Both the position numbers and the translations under genes were made by a program. Shown piece after piece: positions 17,799 through 27,432 of a DNA stretch of 64,000 nt. Origin of the DNA: CAYZJB01 sp964602985 (GTDB lineage: Bacteria > CLD3 > SB21); assembly GCA_964602985.1 (NCBI GenBank), contig CAZRTJ010000002.1, positions 1-64,000 of the forward strand, read 5' to 3'. The notes beneath the pieces are model-generated. The model was not told where the DNA came from. It saw only the letters and a list, made by a program, of their open reading frames with translations, and ran no database searches. How positions within the stretch are numbered: position 1 is the stretch's first letter; every line of letters begins with the position of its first letter.

Positions 17799-20700
17799 AT
17801 GACGGATTTCGTTCACCTTCACACACACAGCGAATACAGCCTTCTCGATAGTTGTTGCAAGATCGACCAGCTCGTTCGTGCGGCGCGGGATTGCCAGATG
17901 CATGCGCTGGCGCTGACCGATTACGGTAATCTGTTTGGCGCCGCAGAATTTTACAGTTCGGCCAAGTCCGCGGGTCTCCAGGCGCTGGTCGGCATGGAAG
18001 CCTACCTGGCTCCCAACCGTCTCGAAAAAAGCCGTCTCCTGTATCATGTTCTCCTTCTCGTCAAGAACGAAGCGGGTTATCGCAACCTGATCCGTCTTTC
18101 CTCGCTCGGATATCTGGAAGGATTCTACTACAAACCCAGGATCGATAAGGCGCTGCTACGATCGCATGCGGAGGGTCTGATCGCGACGTCGGCCTGTTTG
18201 AAGGGCGAGATTCCGCAACATCTCCTCCATGGCCGGTATGATCGGGCGCGCGCGACCGCTATCGAGTATCGCGAGATCTTTGGCGACGATTTTTATCTGG
18301 AAATTCAACGACACGGACTGTCTGTGGACGGTCCGGTCATCGAGGGATTGACGAAATTATCCAGGGAACTACATATCCCGATGGTGGCGACGAATGACAT
18401 TCACTATCTCCGGTCAGACCAGGCCGCGTCGCATGAGGTCCTGCTGTCCATTCAGTCGGGCAAAACCATGACGGATGTGACCCGTCCCAAATATCCGGGC
18501 GATTCGTTCTATTTTAAGAGCGCGGACGACATGAAGAATCTCTTCAAGGATATCCCGTCTGCGATCGAAAACACCGTCGCCATTGCCGAGAAGGTGCGGT
18601 TTCAAATGCAGTTCGGCAAATCGCAACTGCCCAAGTTTGCCCTGCCTGAAGGAAAATCTGAAGACGAATTCCTGCGCCAGCTCGCGTATGACGGCCTGCG
18701 CGCGAAAGCGGGAGAATTGACCACCGAGATGAAGGAGCGTCTGGAGTACGAATTGCGCATGATCGCGCAGATGGGATTCCCCGGCTATTTTCTCGTCGTA
18801 CAGGATTTCATCAATTCCGCGCGTCACCTTGGCGTGGCAGTGGGACCGGGACGGGGAAGTGCCGCAGGCAGTCTGGTGTCGTACGCCGTGGGCATCACGA
18901 ACGTGGATCCGATTCGGTACGGACTGCTGTTCGAGCGCTTTCTCAATCCCGAACGAATCTCGATGCCCGACATTGACATCGATTTTGACGACCGCAATCG
19001 GCAGCGCGTGATCGAGTACGTCATCGAGAAATACGGCAAGAGCAACGTGGCACAAATCATCACGTTTGGGACGATGGCTGCGAGGGGGGTCCTGCGGGAT
19101 GTCGCCCGTGCGGTAGACGTCCCGCTGGCGGAGGCCGATCGCATTGCGAAGATGGTGCCCAAACGCCTCAATGTCACGTTGCAAGTGGCACTGGAGGAGG
19201 TGCCGGAGATGAAGGCACTCGAAACCAGCCCGAATTCCAGTCTGCAAGCGCTGATCCGGCACGCGCAGGAGCTCGAAGGCTTGGTGCGGCAGCCCGGGAT
19301 CCACGCGGCGGGAGTCGTGATCACGCCGCGCCCACTGGTCGAACTTGTACCCGTCTACAAGTCGTCCCGTGATGAAATTGCCACGCAGTTTGACAAGGAC
19401 TGGATCGAGAAGATCGGTCTGTTGAAGATGGACTTCCTGGGTCTGACGACGCTGACGATTTTGCAGGATGCGTTGAAACTGATCGAATCGAATCACCTAG
19501 TCCGTATCGATCTGGACCGAATTCCCCTCGATGACGAGACGACTTTTCAGCTTTTCTGGCGAGGCGATACCATCGGGATATTTCAATTTGAGTCTCAGGG
19601 CATGACGGAGTACATGAAGCAGCTCAAGCCGACTTCCATCGAAGACCTGATCGCCATGAATGCACTCTATCGCCCGGGCCCGATGGAGTTTATCAAGAAA
19701 TACATCGAGCGGAAGCACGGGCGGGAAGTCGTCGATTGTTACCATCCGGACCTCGAACCGATCCTGCTGCCGACGTACGGAGTGATCGTGTATCAGGAAC
19801 AGGTGATGCAGGTGGCGCAAGTCCTGGCTGGATTTTCATTGGGCAAAGCGGACGTGATGCGGCGGATCATGTCCAAGAAAGAGCCCAAGGAACTCGAAAA
19901 AATCCGACCCGAGTGGGTGACGGGAGCTGTTCAGCGTGGATATTCGAGGGAACTTGCCGAGAAGCTGTTTGAAATCCTCGTGCCGTTTTCGAATTACGCA
20001 TTCAACAAGAGCCACTCCGCCGCGTATTCGATTCTCGCCTATCAAACGGCGTATCTGAAAGCCCACTATCCATCGGAATTCATGGCGGCGGTTCTATCCA
20101 GTGAAATGGCCAACACCGAACGAATTTCCGTTCTGATCGCGGCGTGTCGGGAGTTCGGGATTGAGGTGTTACCGCCGGACGTCAACGAAAGCGATGCGGC
20201 TTTTGCCGTTCGGGAGAAGACCATCCGATTTGGACTCGGTGCGGTGAAGAATGTCGGTTTGGGAGCCATCGATTTGATTCTCAAAGCGCGTCAGGAACGA
20301 GGTCGGTTTTCGAATCTGCTCGATTTGGCTTGTCGCGTGGATCTACGTCTCGTGAACAAGAAAGTTCTGGAGAGTCTGGTCATGTCCGGCGCATGCGACT
20401 CGCTCGAAGGACACCGCGCACAACAGTACGACTCCGTAGAGTCGGTGTTGGAGCATGCGGCCAAATTTCAGGAGCGTGAGAAAAGCAATCAGGTGGATAT
20501 CTTTGGGAATGCGCAATCCTCCGGCGAATCCGTTGCCACCGGTTTTCGATTGCCCGACGTGCCGAGATGGTCTTCCGCCGAGTCGCTGTCCAAGGAAAAG
20601 GAGTTGCTTGGCTTCTATGCGTCAGGACATCCGTTGGACAGGTACCGTTTGCATCTGGAGAGTCTGTGCACATCGACTCCACTGGCGGAGATGCGCGACG

Positions 20701-21209
20701 GCGCGGAGGTTCGGATGGGCGGCATGATTACGGAGATTCGCCAGATTTTCGACCGCAAGGGCAATCCGATGGCGTTTGTCAAGATCGAGGGATTGCGCGG
20801 CGCCGCAGAGGCGACGGTATTTGCCAGCGTCATGAAAGACGTGGAACCTCAGATGAAAAAGGAAAACGTTGTGTTGATGGTGGGCAAGGTATCCTGGCGC
20901 AACGACGCACCGGGTGTGGTTTGCGAGCATTTGTATTCACTGGATGAGGCGTTTGAGCGATTCACGGCCAGGATCATTCTGAACTTGTCCTATGACCGTG
21001 TTGAGCAAGCGACTCCTGCGCTGGTCGAGCTTCTTGCGAAGGAGAAGAAGGATTCTACCTGTGAACTGCACGTATGTGTTCGGCTGCCGGATGAGCAGAC
21101 GGTCGCCACCTACAAGGCAAGGCGGTATCGCGTGTTGCCGACATTGAATCTGCTCAATGAGTTGAACACACTGGTTGGACGCGGCAACGTACACATCTCC
21201 GCGCGCTGA
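17799..21209 (+). CDS. dnaE: DNA polymerase III subunit alpha
   Basis: 1136 aa, close to the usual ~1160. The N-terminal PHP domain has HLHTHSEYSLLD; the palm has the catalytic Asp391 and Asp393 in PDIDIDFDD. The GPGRGSAAGSLV and NALYRPGPM blocks, the HhH region and the C-terminal OB fold follow in order. It is the replicative polymerase in the cytoplasm. The ATG at 17799 lies 39 nt after the secreted-protein gene with only a weak ribosome site. No intein or frameshift is seen. Confidence 0.98.
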   Translation: MTDFVHLHTHSEYSLLDSCCKIDQLVRAARDCQMHALALTDYGNLFGAAEFYSSAKSAGLQALVGMEAYLAPNRLEKSRLLYHVLLLVKNEAGYRNLIRLSSLGYLEGFYYKPRIDKALLRSHAEGLIATSACLKGEIPQHLLHGRYDRARATAIEYREIFGDDFYLEIQRHGLSVDGPVIEGLTKLSRELHIPMVATNDIHYLRSDQAASHEVLLSIQSGKTMTDVTRPKYPGDSFYFKSADDMKNLFKDIPSAIENTVAIAEKVRFQMQFGKSQLPKFALPEGKSEDEFLRQLAYDGLRAKAGELTTEMKERLEYELRMIAQMGFPGYFLVVQDFINSARHLGVAVGPGRGSAAGSLVSYAVGITNVDPIRYGLLFERFLNPERISMPDIDIDFDDRNRQRVIEYVIEKYGKSNVAQIITFGTMAARGVLRDVARAVDVPLAEADRIAKMVPKRLNVTLQVALEEVPEMKALETSPNSSLQALIRHAQELEGLVRQPGIHAAGVVITPRPLVELVPVYKSSRDEIATQFDKDWIEKIGLLKMDFLGLTTLTILQDALKLIESNHLVRIDLDRIPLDDETTFQLFWRGDTIGIFQFESQGMTEYMKQLKPTSIEDLIAMNALYRPGPMEFIKKYIERKHGREVVDCYHPDLEPILLPTYGVIVYQEQVMQVAQVLAGFSLGKADVMRRIMSKKEPKELEKIRPEWVTGAVQRGYSRELAEKLFEILVPFSNYAFNKSHSAAYSILAYQTAYLKAHYPSEFMAAVLSSEMANTERISVLIAACREFGIEVLPPDVNESDAAFAVREKTIRFGLGAVKNVGLGAIDLILKARQERGRFSNLLDLACRVDLRLVNKKVLESLVMSGACDSLEGHRAQQYDSVESVLEHAAKFQEREKSNQVDIFGNAQSSGESVATGFRLPDVPRWSSAESLSKEKELLGFYASGHPLDRYRLHLESLCTSTPLAEMRDGAEVRMGGMITEIRQIFDRKGNPMAFVKIEGLRGAAEATVFASVMKDVEPQMKKENVVLMVGKVSWRNDAPGVVCEHLYSLDEAFERFTARIILNLSYDRVEQATPALVELLAKEKKDSTCELHVCVRLPDEQTVATYKARRYRVLPTLNLLNELNTLVGRGNVHISAR

Positions 21210-21267
21210 GCCTTTACCTAAATATGTTATTGTATGACTGACCGCGAATCCTGACTTTCTGCGTACG

Positions 21268-24249
21268 ATGCGATCGTGGCTACATATCCTGATGGCGCTG
21301 TGCTGGGTGAACGCCGTCTCGGCACAGAAGCTCAAATTTGATCATCTTACCATCGAGGACGGACTCTCCCAGTCGACCGTCAACGCGATTCTACAAGACC
21401 GGTACGGCTTCATGTGGTTTGGCACGGCAGGCGGACTCAACACCTACGACGGCTATTCCATGCTTGCTCTGCACCACAATCTCCTCGATTCCACGTCCTT
21501 GTCGAACGACTGGATTACAGCCCTGTGGGAAGATGGATCCGGGACTCTGTGGGTCGGGACCATTGACGGGCTGAACCGGATGGACGCGTCGCGCCGTCGG
21601 TTTACGCGAATGGATGTGGACTCCGCGCTCCACATAACGGCACTGACTTCGGGAGCGGATGGCTCATTGTGGATCGGCAGTCGACAAGGGCTTTTTCGAA
21701 TGAACAAAGATCTGAAAATCGTTCGACTGGATTCCCGATCCGTGACGGGTATGGCGGTGAGCACGACCGGGCAGGCGTGGATCGCGGGGCCGACGGGTAT
21801 TCTCCGCTACGAGGGTGACGCAGTGGTCGCAACGGAAATGGAGGGACAGTCCATTGCGGACATTCGCAGGGACCACGCTGGACACATCTGGTTGGTAACC
21901 ACAGACGGCCGTCTCTTCCGCATCGCCAAAGGCGGAGGAGCGGTGGAGTCGTATGATTCGCTGCTCAAGCGAACCGGCAATGCGCGCGTGACGCGGATTA
22001 TGGAAGATCGCGGCGGCTGGATTTGGATCGGGACCGCGTCCGAGGGTTTGTTTCGCCTCGATCCGAAACGCGAGCGCGTGATCGATTACACCGAGGGCCG
22101 TGCCGAGGGGCGCAATGTGTCGCGCGGAGACGTCTACTCTCTTTTTGAAGATCGTACCGGTATTATCTGGGTGGGCACGAGTCAGGGTGGGATCAGCAAG
22201 CTGGGCAAGACGCGCGGACGTTTTAAAGTGGCGCGTCACGAAGGGTCGGAAGCATCCGCCATACTTGATAACAACATATGGTCCATCGCGGAGGACCGGG
22301 ACGGCAATCTGTGGTTTGGCACAGAGCGCGGCGTGTGTTTTCTGGATCGCAGTACCGGCGCGTATCGACATTATCTGGAAGATGAGTTGGCGGAGGCATC
22401 CGGTTCGGCACGCGTACTTCATCTGTCGGAGGATTCCGAAGGCAAGATCTGGTGCGGAGGAGTACGGGGATTGTACCGAGTCGATCCGAAAACAGGCAAG
22501 ACCGAAGAGTATCGCCACACTCAGGAACGATCCAAACCCATGGGCCCCGTTCGAACCGTGTATGGGGATCGGTCCGGAGGAGTTTGGATCTCGACGTCGA
22601 GCGGATTGGAATTTTTCAATTCCGGTGTCTTTACCAAGCCGTTGGCCATCGACGGTGTCGTGTATTGCCTGATGGAAGACGCTGTTGGCAATCTCTGGGC
22701 TGGAACGATGAACGGTCTGTATCGCATCGACCCGGATCGAAAAACGTTCCGTCGATTCTCAAAGGATACGGGAGAGACGGGCCTGGACAATGAATTTGTC
22801 TTGTCGCTTCTGCCGGTTGCAGACGGCTCTCTTTGGGTGGGGACGTACGGCGGGGGCGTGGACAGATTTCAGCCGGCCGACGAGTCGTTCGTGTCCTACA
22901 ACAACATCGAGTCCGTGGCGGGGAGTATCGTGTACGGGATTCTGCCCGGGAACAACGGACAACTGTGGTTGAGTACGAATCGGGGTCTGGTGCGGTTTGC
23001 GCCGGAGTATGGGACGGCGCGCGCGTACGACGTCTCGGACGGCCTGTCCAGCAACGAGTTTAATCCGGGCGCCTACTGCCGTACGCGGGCGGGTGAGTTG
23101 TTCTTCGGCAATGTCAACGGTTCCGTCAGCTTTTTCCCGGATGAGATTCAAGACAATCCGTATGTGCCACTGGTATTGGTGACGGCATTCAAGACGTTTG
23201 ATCGGGTACGGCAATTCCAGAGGCCGATCTGGGAAGCGAGTACCGTGGAACTCTCGTATCGGGACAATTTCTTTTCGTTTGAGTTTGCCGCGCTGGATTA
23301 CAACAACCCGTCCAAAAATCGTTACGCCTATCGCCTGGAGGGATTTGACGCCGGGTGGGTCTATTGCGGAAATCGACGGTACGCGAGTTACACCAATCTC
23401 AGTCCCGGCGAATATGTTTTCCGCGTCCGTGGATCGAACGACGATCTCGTGTGGAGCGACAAGGATTTCAGTCTCCGTGTGATCATCGTACCGCCCTTCT
23501 GGCAACGCTGGTGGTTTTACGGGGTGGCCGTCTTGTCGATCGCCGTGGCGATCTATGCGCTGCATGCCTATCGGGTGCGCGAGCAGATCCGGCACACCCT
23601 CGATATTCAACGCGTCCGGCACCAGGAAAGTGAGCGCGTCCGAAAAAAGGCGGCCGATGATTTTCACGACGAGTTTGGCCACAAACTCACGAAGATTACC
23701 CTGCTCTGCGAAGTGCTGAAAAACGAGAATCCCGACCAGCGTCTGGCAACCCTTGAGGTGCTGAACAAGGTTCAAAACACGGCCAAGACCTTGTCAGTTG
23801 GTATGCGGGATTTCCTCTGGACCCTGAATCCGGAAAAAGACTCTCTTTACGAGACGGCGGTGCGGCTGAAGGACTTCGGCGATGAGCTATTTGATCGCAC
23901 GGGCATTGCGTTTACGGTGGAGGGTCTCACCGACGATATGAATCACGTGAAACTGACGATGGAATGGCGGCGCAATCTGACGTTGATCTTCAAGGAATCC
24001 ATGAACAATATCCTGAAGCATGCTCACTGCACGCACGTCCATCTGTCGTTTGACTTCCACCCTCCCATCATCCATATTCGACTGAACGACGACGGATCCG
24101 GATTCGATTCGTCGAATGGCTATCGGGGACAGGGATTGTCCAGCATCCGAAATCGCGCGCAGAAATTGAACGCCGAACTCACGATCCAATCACAGGTCGG
24201 GTCGGGCACCGTGGTACACTTTCGCGGTCCGATTGCCGATCCATCATAA
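21268..24249 (+). CDS. Two-component-regulator propeller histidine kinase (NarL-type, HisKA_3)
   Basis: 993 aa. Signal peptide (1-20), then two seven-bladed propellers made of short Reg_prop repeats (IWVGT, LWFGT motifs; ~25-640), a Y_Y_Y domain (~650-735; NRYAYRLEGFD), a TM helix (~744-770), a HisKA_3 domain with phospho-acceptor His800 (FHDEFGHKL) and a HATPase (DDGSGFD, GLSSIRNRA). Periplasmic propellers of this type sense polysaccharide breakdown products in Bacteroidota, though this ligand is unknown. The LuxR-type regulator 17 nt downstream is the obvious partner. Confidence 0.94.
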   Translation: MRSWLHILMALCWVNAVSAQKLKFDHLTIEDGLSQSTVNAILQDRYGFMWFGTAGGLNTYDGYSMLALHHNLLDSTSLSNDWITALWEDGSGTLWVGTIDGLNRMDASRRRFTRMDVDSALHITALTSGADGSLWIGSRQGLFRMNKDLKIVRLDSRSVTGMAVSTTGQAWIAGPTGILRYEGDAVVATEMEGQSIADIRRDHAGHIWLVTTDGRLFRIAKGGGAVESYDSLLKRTGNARVTRIMEDRGGWIWIGTASEGLFRLDPKRERVIDYTEGRAEGRNVSRGDVYSLFEDRTGIIWVGTSQGGISKLGKTRGRFKVARHEGSEASAILDNNIWSIAEDRDGNLWFGTERGVCFLDRSTGAYRHYLEDELAEASGSARVLHLSEDSEGKIWCGGVRGLYRVDPKTGKTEEYRHTQERSKPMGPVRTVYGDRSGGVWISTSSGLEFFNSGVFTKPLAIDGVVYCLMEDAVGNLWAGTMNGLYRIDPDRKTFRRFSKDTGETGLDNEFVLSLLPVADGSLWVGTYGGGVDRFQPADESFVSYNNIESVAGSIVYGILPGNNGQLWLSTNRGLVRFAPEYGTARAYDVSDGLSSNEFNPGAYCRTRAGELFFGNVNGSVSFFPDEIQDNPYVPLVLVTAFKTFDRVRQFQRPIWEASTVELSYRDNFFSFEFAALDYNNPSKNRYAYRLEGFDAGWVYCGNRRYASYTNLSPGEYVFRVRGSNDDLVWSDKDFSLRVIIVPPFWQRWWFYGVAVLSIAVAIYALHAYRVREQIRHTLDIQRVRHQESERVRKKAADDFHDEFGHKLTKITLLCEVLKNENPDQRLATLEVLNKVQNTAKTLSVGMRDFLWTLNPEKDSLYETAVRLKDFGDELFDRTGIAFTVEGLTDDMNHVKLTMEWRRNLTLIFKESMNNILKHAHCTHVHLSFDFHPPIIHIRLNDDGSGFDSSNGYRGQGLSSIRNRAQKLNAELTIQSQVGSGTVVHFRGPIADPS

Positions 24250-24265
24250 GACAGGAAGGTGCCTC

Positions 24266-24883
24266 ATGATTACCGTTTCCATTGTCGAAGACGACGAAGA
24301 CATCCTGAACTCCCTGGCGACCCTCATCAACAACACCCCACGGTTTCAGTGCAAGCAGAAGTATTCGACGTGCAAGGCGGGCGTCGAGGGCATTGTGAAG
24401 AGTCCAACGAATGTTGTCCTCATGGACATCGGTCTGCCCGACATGTCGGGGATCGAAGGCATCCGGAGAATCAAAGAGAAGATACCGGATATCGACATCC
24501 TCGTGCTGACGGTACATGAAAATGACGAGTATGTCTTTGAAGCGCTGTGCGCCGGAGCGTGCGGATATCTGGTGAAGGATACGCCGACCGCGAAAATCAT
24601 CGAGGCCATCAAGGACGTGGCCGCCGGCGGCGCTCCCATGAGCACTCAGATCGCACGAATGGTCGTCGGATCGTTCCAGAAAAAGCCGCACGCTCTGCTG
24701 ACGACGCGCGAAACCGAAGTGCTGGGTCAACTGTGTATGGGGAAGAGCTACAAGATGATTGCAGATTCCTTGTTTATCTCCGAAGAGACCGTGCGCCGTC
24801 ATTTGAAGAGCATCTACAAGAAGCTGGAGGTTCACTCCAAGTCGGAAGCAGTCGCGAAGGCATTAAAAGAGAAACTCGTCTGA
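24266..24883 (+). CDS. NarL/LuxR-family response regulator
   Basis: 205 aa. Receiver with acidic VEDDED, phospho-acceptor Asp54 (LMDIGLPD) and LVKDTP near strand 5. C-terminal LuxR helix-turn-helix (~140-200) starts with LTTRETEVL and contains the recognition helix EETVRRHLKSIYKKL. AGGAAGGT lies 5 nt before the ATG at 24266. It is the partner of the propeller kinase just upstream. Confidence 0.95.
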   Translation: MITVSIVEDDEDILNSLATLINNTPRFQCKQKYSTCKAGVEGIVKSPTNVVLMDIGLPDMSGIEGIRRIKEKIPDIDILVLTVHENDEYVFEALCAGACGYLVKDTPTAKIIEAIKDVAAGGAPMSTQIARMVVGSFQKKPHALLTTRETEVLGQLCMGKSYKMIADSLFISEETVRRHLKSIYKKLEVHSKSEAVAKALKEKLV

Positions 24884-24992
24884 ACTCGGTACCGGTGGGA
24901 TGGGAAGACTTGCTCGCGATTTCCGAAGGCTCGAACGAGACGGCGGGAAAATGCACCCACCGGTCAAGGGCATCATGAACAGACGTTGTGCG

Positions 24993-25946
24993 TCATGCTT
25001 TCCGGGTGCCTCCGACGTAGAACCACCACAGGAAACCGACATTGGTCGCGAGGAAGACCATCTTCATCCAGGCGGGTAATTCAAGGCGTGTCACAAACCC
25101 CTCGACGATGCCCGCAAGGACCAGCAGGGGCACGGTGCTGAGGAGCAGCCGTATGGCCAATAACGCATTTTCACGGATTGCCTGAACGCGCGGCAGCAAT
25201 CCGGGAAATAAGAAACCCTTCCCCAGCAACAATCCCGCTCCACCGGCGATGAAAATACAGGACAACTCTATCGTCCCGTGCATCATCAGCGTCAGATACG
25301 ACTCGAACAGCAGATCGTGTTCGTAAAAGATGTGAAAGAACGCCCCCAGAATAAGACCGTTGTAAAAAAGTACGTAGATCGTCCCTATACCGAGGAAAAT
25401 GCCCAATGCAAACGCGAAGAAGGTGACCTTGATATTGTTGGTCATGATGAAGCTGGACATCAGTGGGCTGGATTCCGACTTGTATACGGCAAACGGATCG
25501 TCCTTGTGAATATTGGCAATCGTCATGTCCACGTAATGGTCGCCCAGCAGGTGTCGCGGCATGTCGGGGTTCAGCCAACAGGAGAGAAATGCGAGGACCA
25601 TACCGACCACAAAGATTGTCGTCGACAGGAAAATCAAGCGGCGCGACCGGGCAAACGCCTCGCGGGCGATTTGGAGACCGAGGCGGAACCAGTTCACGGA
25701 GGGACGGACGCGATATCCGTAGATCACGGCGTGGGCGCGTTGAACGATGGAATTCAGGTCGCGGGCCACGGCGCTGTGTGGAAATCGACTCTTGACGTAG
25801 GCAAAATCCGAACAAACCGCGCGATGGAGTCGAATCAATTCAGACAGTTCATCGGAATCAGACAGTCGATTTTCATTCTGATCCAGCAGGCGGCTGAGAC
25901 GATACCACTGGTCCTTCTGTTTTCGGACGAAGACGTCGAGTTTCAT
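24993..25946 (-). CDS. SpoIIM-like (stage II sporulation M/DUF95) membrane protein
   Basis: 317 aa. A cytoplasmic N-terminal helical region (~1-105) is followed by five or six TM segments. The pattern NNIKVTFFAFALGIFLGIGT and the MHGTIELS motif match the SpoIIM/DUF95 family. In Firmicutes SpoIIM holds a peptidoglycan hydrolase complex; in other bacteria the role is unknown. Its ATG overlaps the stop of the MurU-like gene (ATGA), which ties it to a cell-wall context here. No sporulation genes are visible. Confidence 0.85.
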   Translation of the reverse strand: MKLDVFVRKQKDQWYRLSRLLDQNENRLSDSDELSELIRLHRAVCSDFAYVKSRFPHSAVARDLNSIVQRAHAVIYGYRVRPSVNWFRLGLQIAREAFARSRRLIFLSTTIFVVGMVLAFLSCWLNPDMPRHLLGDHYVDMTIANIHKDDPFAVYKSESSPLMSSFIMTNNIKVTFFAFALGIFLGIGTIYVLFYNGLILGAFFHIFYEHDLLFESYLTLMMHGTIELSCIFIAGGAGLLLGKGFLFPGLLPRVQAIRENALLAIRLLLSTVPLLVLAGIVEGFVTRLELPAWMKMVFLATNVGFLWWFYVGGTRKA

Positions 25947-26659
25947 AAGAATGTCAGAATCGTCGGGAGTTGCCGACCCGTAAGGTTGTCATATGTTGCG
26001 GAACTGCCCGCGTCCTCCCAAAAGCCGATGTGATCATGCGCCGCGATCATCCGTCCTTGCCGGAGTGCAGGTTGGTAGAATTCCCTGATCACCGACGAAA
26101 AAACCGGTTGAAGATAGTCAAACACAGCGGGATTCAAAATGTGAATTCCGGTAAACACACGGGCTTGTCCGGCGGGGGCTGCGACCGGCTGGCCGAGAAT
26201 TCGCGTCACTCGTCCGGATGGATCGATTTCAATTTCTCCGTTGTTGCAGAGGCCCGGTCGTGAGACAGTCACCAGGGTGGCGACGGCCTCCGTCGCTTGA
26301 TGCCGGTGGATCACGTCCTGCAGGTCGATGTCACAGACAACATCGCCGTTGTACACGACAAAGGGTTCCTCCCCGAGGAACTCGCGCGCTTTCGCGATTC
26401 CCCCGCCTGTGCCGAGAATGTCAGGTTCTTCCACGGAGTAATGAAAATGAAATTCGCGCAACGACTCGAGATACGTGCGGACTTGTTCGGTGTGGTGATG
26501 AAGGTTCACGACAATTTCGGAAATGCCTGCTTGGCGCAGGCAGGCCAGTGGCCAATCGATGAGTCGATGCTCCCCCACCGGCAGAAGCGGCTTGGGCGTC
26601 TGGCGTGTCAAATCCCCCAGGCGCGTACCGAATCCAGCCGCAAGAAGCAACGCGCGCAT
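25943..26659 (-). CDS. Sugar-1-phosphate nucleotidyltransferase (MurU-like)
   Basis: 238 aa. It starts with the nucleotidyltransferase signature LLAAGFGTRL and TPKPLLPVGE and keeps the GTGGGI loop and the metal Asp in YNGDVV. The short length without a C-terminal beta-helix matches MurU (MurNAc-1-phosphate uridylyltransferase) and mannose-1-phosphate guanylyltransferases. The AmgK-like kinase two genes upstream favours MurU, in the route that recycles MurNAc to UDP-MurNAc. The ATG overlaps the HAD gene stop (TGATG). Confidence 0.82.
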   Translation of the reverse strand: MRALLLAAGFGTRLGDLTRQTPKPLLPVGEHRLIDWPLACLRQAGISEIVVNLHHHTEQVRTYLESLREFHFHYSVEEPDILGTGGGIAKAREFLGEEPFVVYNGDVVCDIDLQDVIHRHQATEAVATLVTVSRPGLCNNGEIEIDPSGRVTRILGQPVAAPAGQARVFTGIHILNPAVFDYLQPVFSSVIREFYQPALRQGRMIAAHDHIGFWEDAGSSATYDNLTGRQLPTILTFL

Positions 26660-27432
26660 CAACCCAACGCTTGGATCACTTCAGGCAACTGACGAACCTT
26701 GTCGATGACCGCGGTCGCCGTTTCAGTCGGACTCTGTGGTTCCACCTGCCAGTTCTTGATTCGATGCAGCGAATCGAGATACAGCTTTTGCTTCGGTGTG
26801 CGTGGGGAAAACCCTTTGCGATAGGTGGGCCAGCGCGTCTGCACGGTCAGCATATCCAGCTGTTTGGCAGGCGCAATATCCCGATCAATTCGATCTCCGA
26901 TCATGACGGTCTTGCCAAAGCTGCAACCGGCCTGATTGACCGCCCACTCGAAGATCTGCTTGCGAGGCTTGTTCATCCGAATAATCCCGCTGATGGCCAG
27001 AACCTGAAAATGCCTGGCGATTTTGTGCTTCTTGAGAAAACCCAAAATCTCGTGGGGCTGATCGGCGATGATCCCCAGCCTGTATTGGCGCGCCAGTCTG
27101 CCAATGACCGCATCGATGCCCGGAACGAGGATCAGGTCGCGCGTCAAGTGACGGTGCACGTAGGACCGGATCGTCTCGTGCCATTCCGCGTAGCAGTCAG
27201 AGGAGAGGTAGCGTTTGGCGATGGAGTAGTGCGGAGATTCGTCCGCGTGCCCGAGGATCAATTCTTCTCTCGTCTGAATAATCTCTTCAAACGTGAGTCG
27301 AATGCCGTTCTTCTTGAGACATTGTTCCAGCAGTCGATAGAGGTGGAAACGCAGCCGATCTTCATTTGCGATGACGTCTCCGACATCAAAGAAGATCCAC
27401 TGGACTTTGCGATTCTTCACGGGAGTTGCCAT
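26659..27432 (-). CDS. HAD-family hydrolase
   Basis: 257 aa. Motif I is FFDVGDV, with nucleophile Asp16; the residue two places later is Gly, as in YihX-type members. A helical cap follows, then motif II region IADQP, motif III Lys in NKPRK, and motif IV in IGDRIDRDI. HAD phosphatases act on many sugar phosphates. Between AmgK- and MurU-like genes it may act on MurNAc-6-phosphate or an intermediate, like MupP of Pseudomonas; this is inference. AAGGAGG lies 9 nt before the ATG, which is inside the 3' end of the preceding gene (47-nt overlap). Confidence 0.85.
   Translation of the reverse strand: MATPVKNRKVQWIFFDVGDVIANEDRLRFHLYRLLEQCLKKNGIRLTFEEIIQTREELILGHADESPHYSIAKRYLSSDCYAEWHETIRSYVHRHLTRDLILVPGIDAVIGRLARQYRLGIIADQPHEILGFLKKHKIARHFQVLAISGIIRMNKPRKQIFEWAVNQAGCSFGKTVMIGDRIDRDIAPAKQLDMLTVQTRWPTYRKGFSPRTPKQKLYLDSLHRIKNWQVEPQSPTETATAVIDKVRQLPEVIQALG

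Noticed and set aside
24891..24964. Inverted repeat ACCGGTGGG/CCCACCGGT between convergent genes
   Set aside because: The arms are 56 nt apart with no T tract, so a terminator is not supported.
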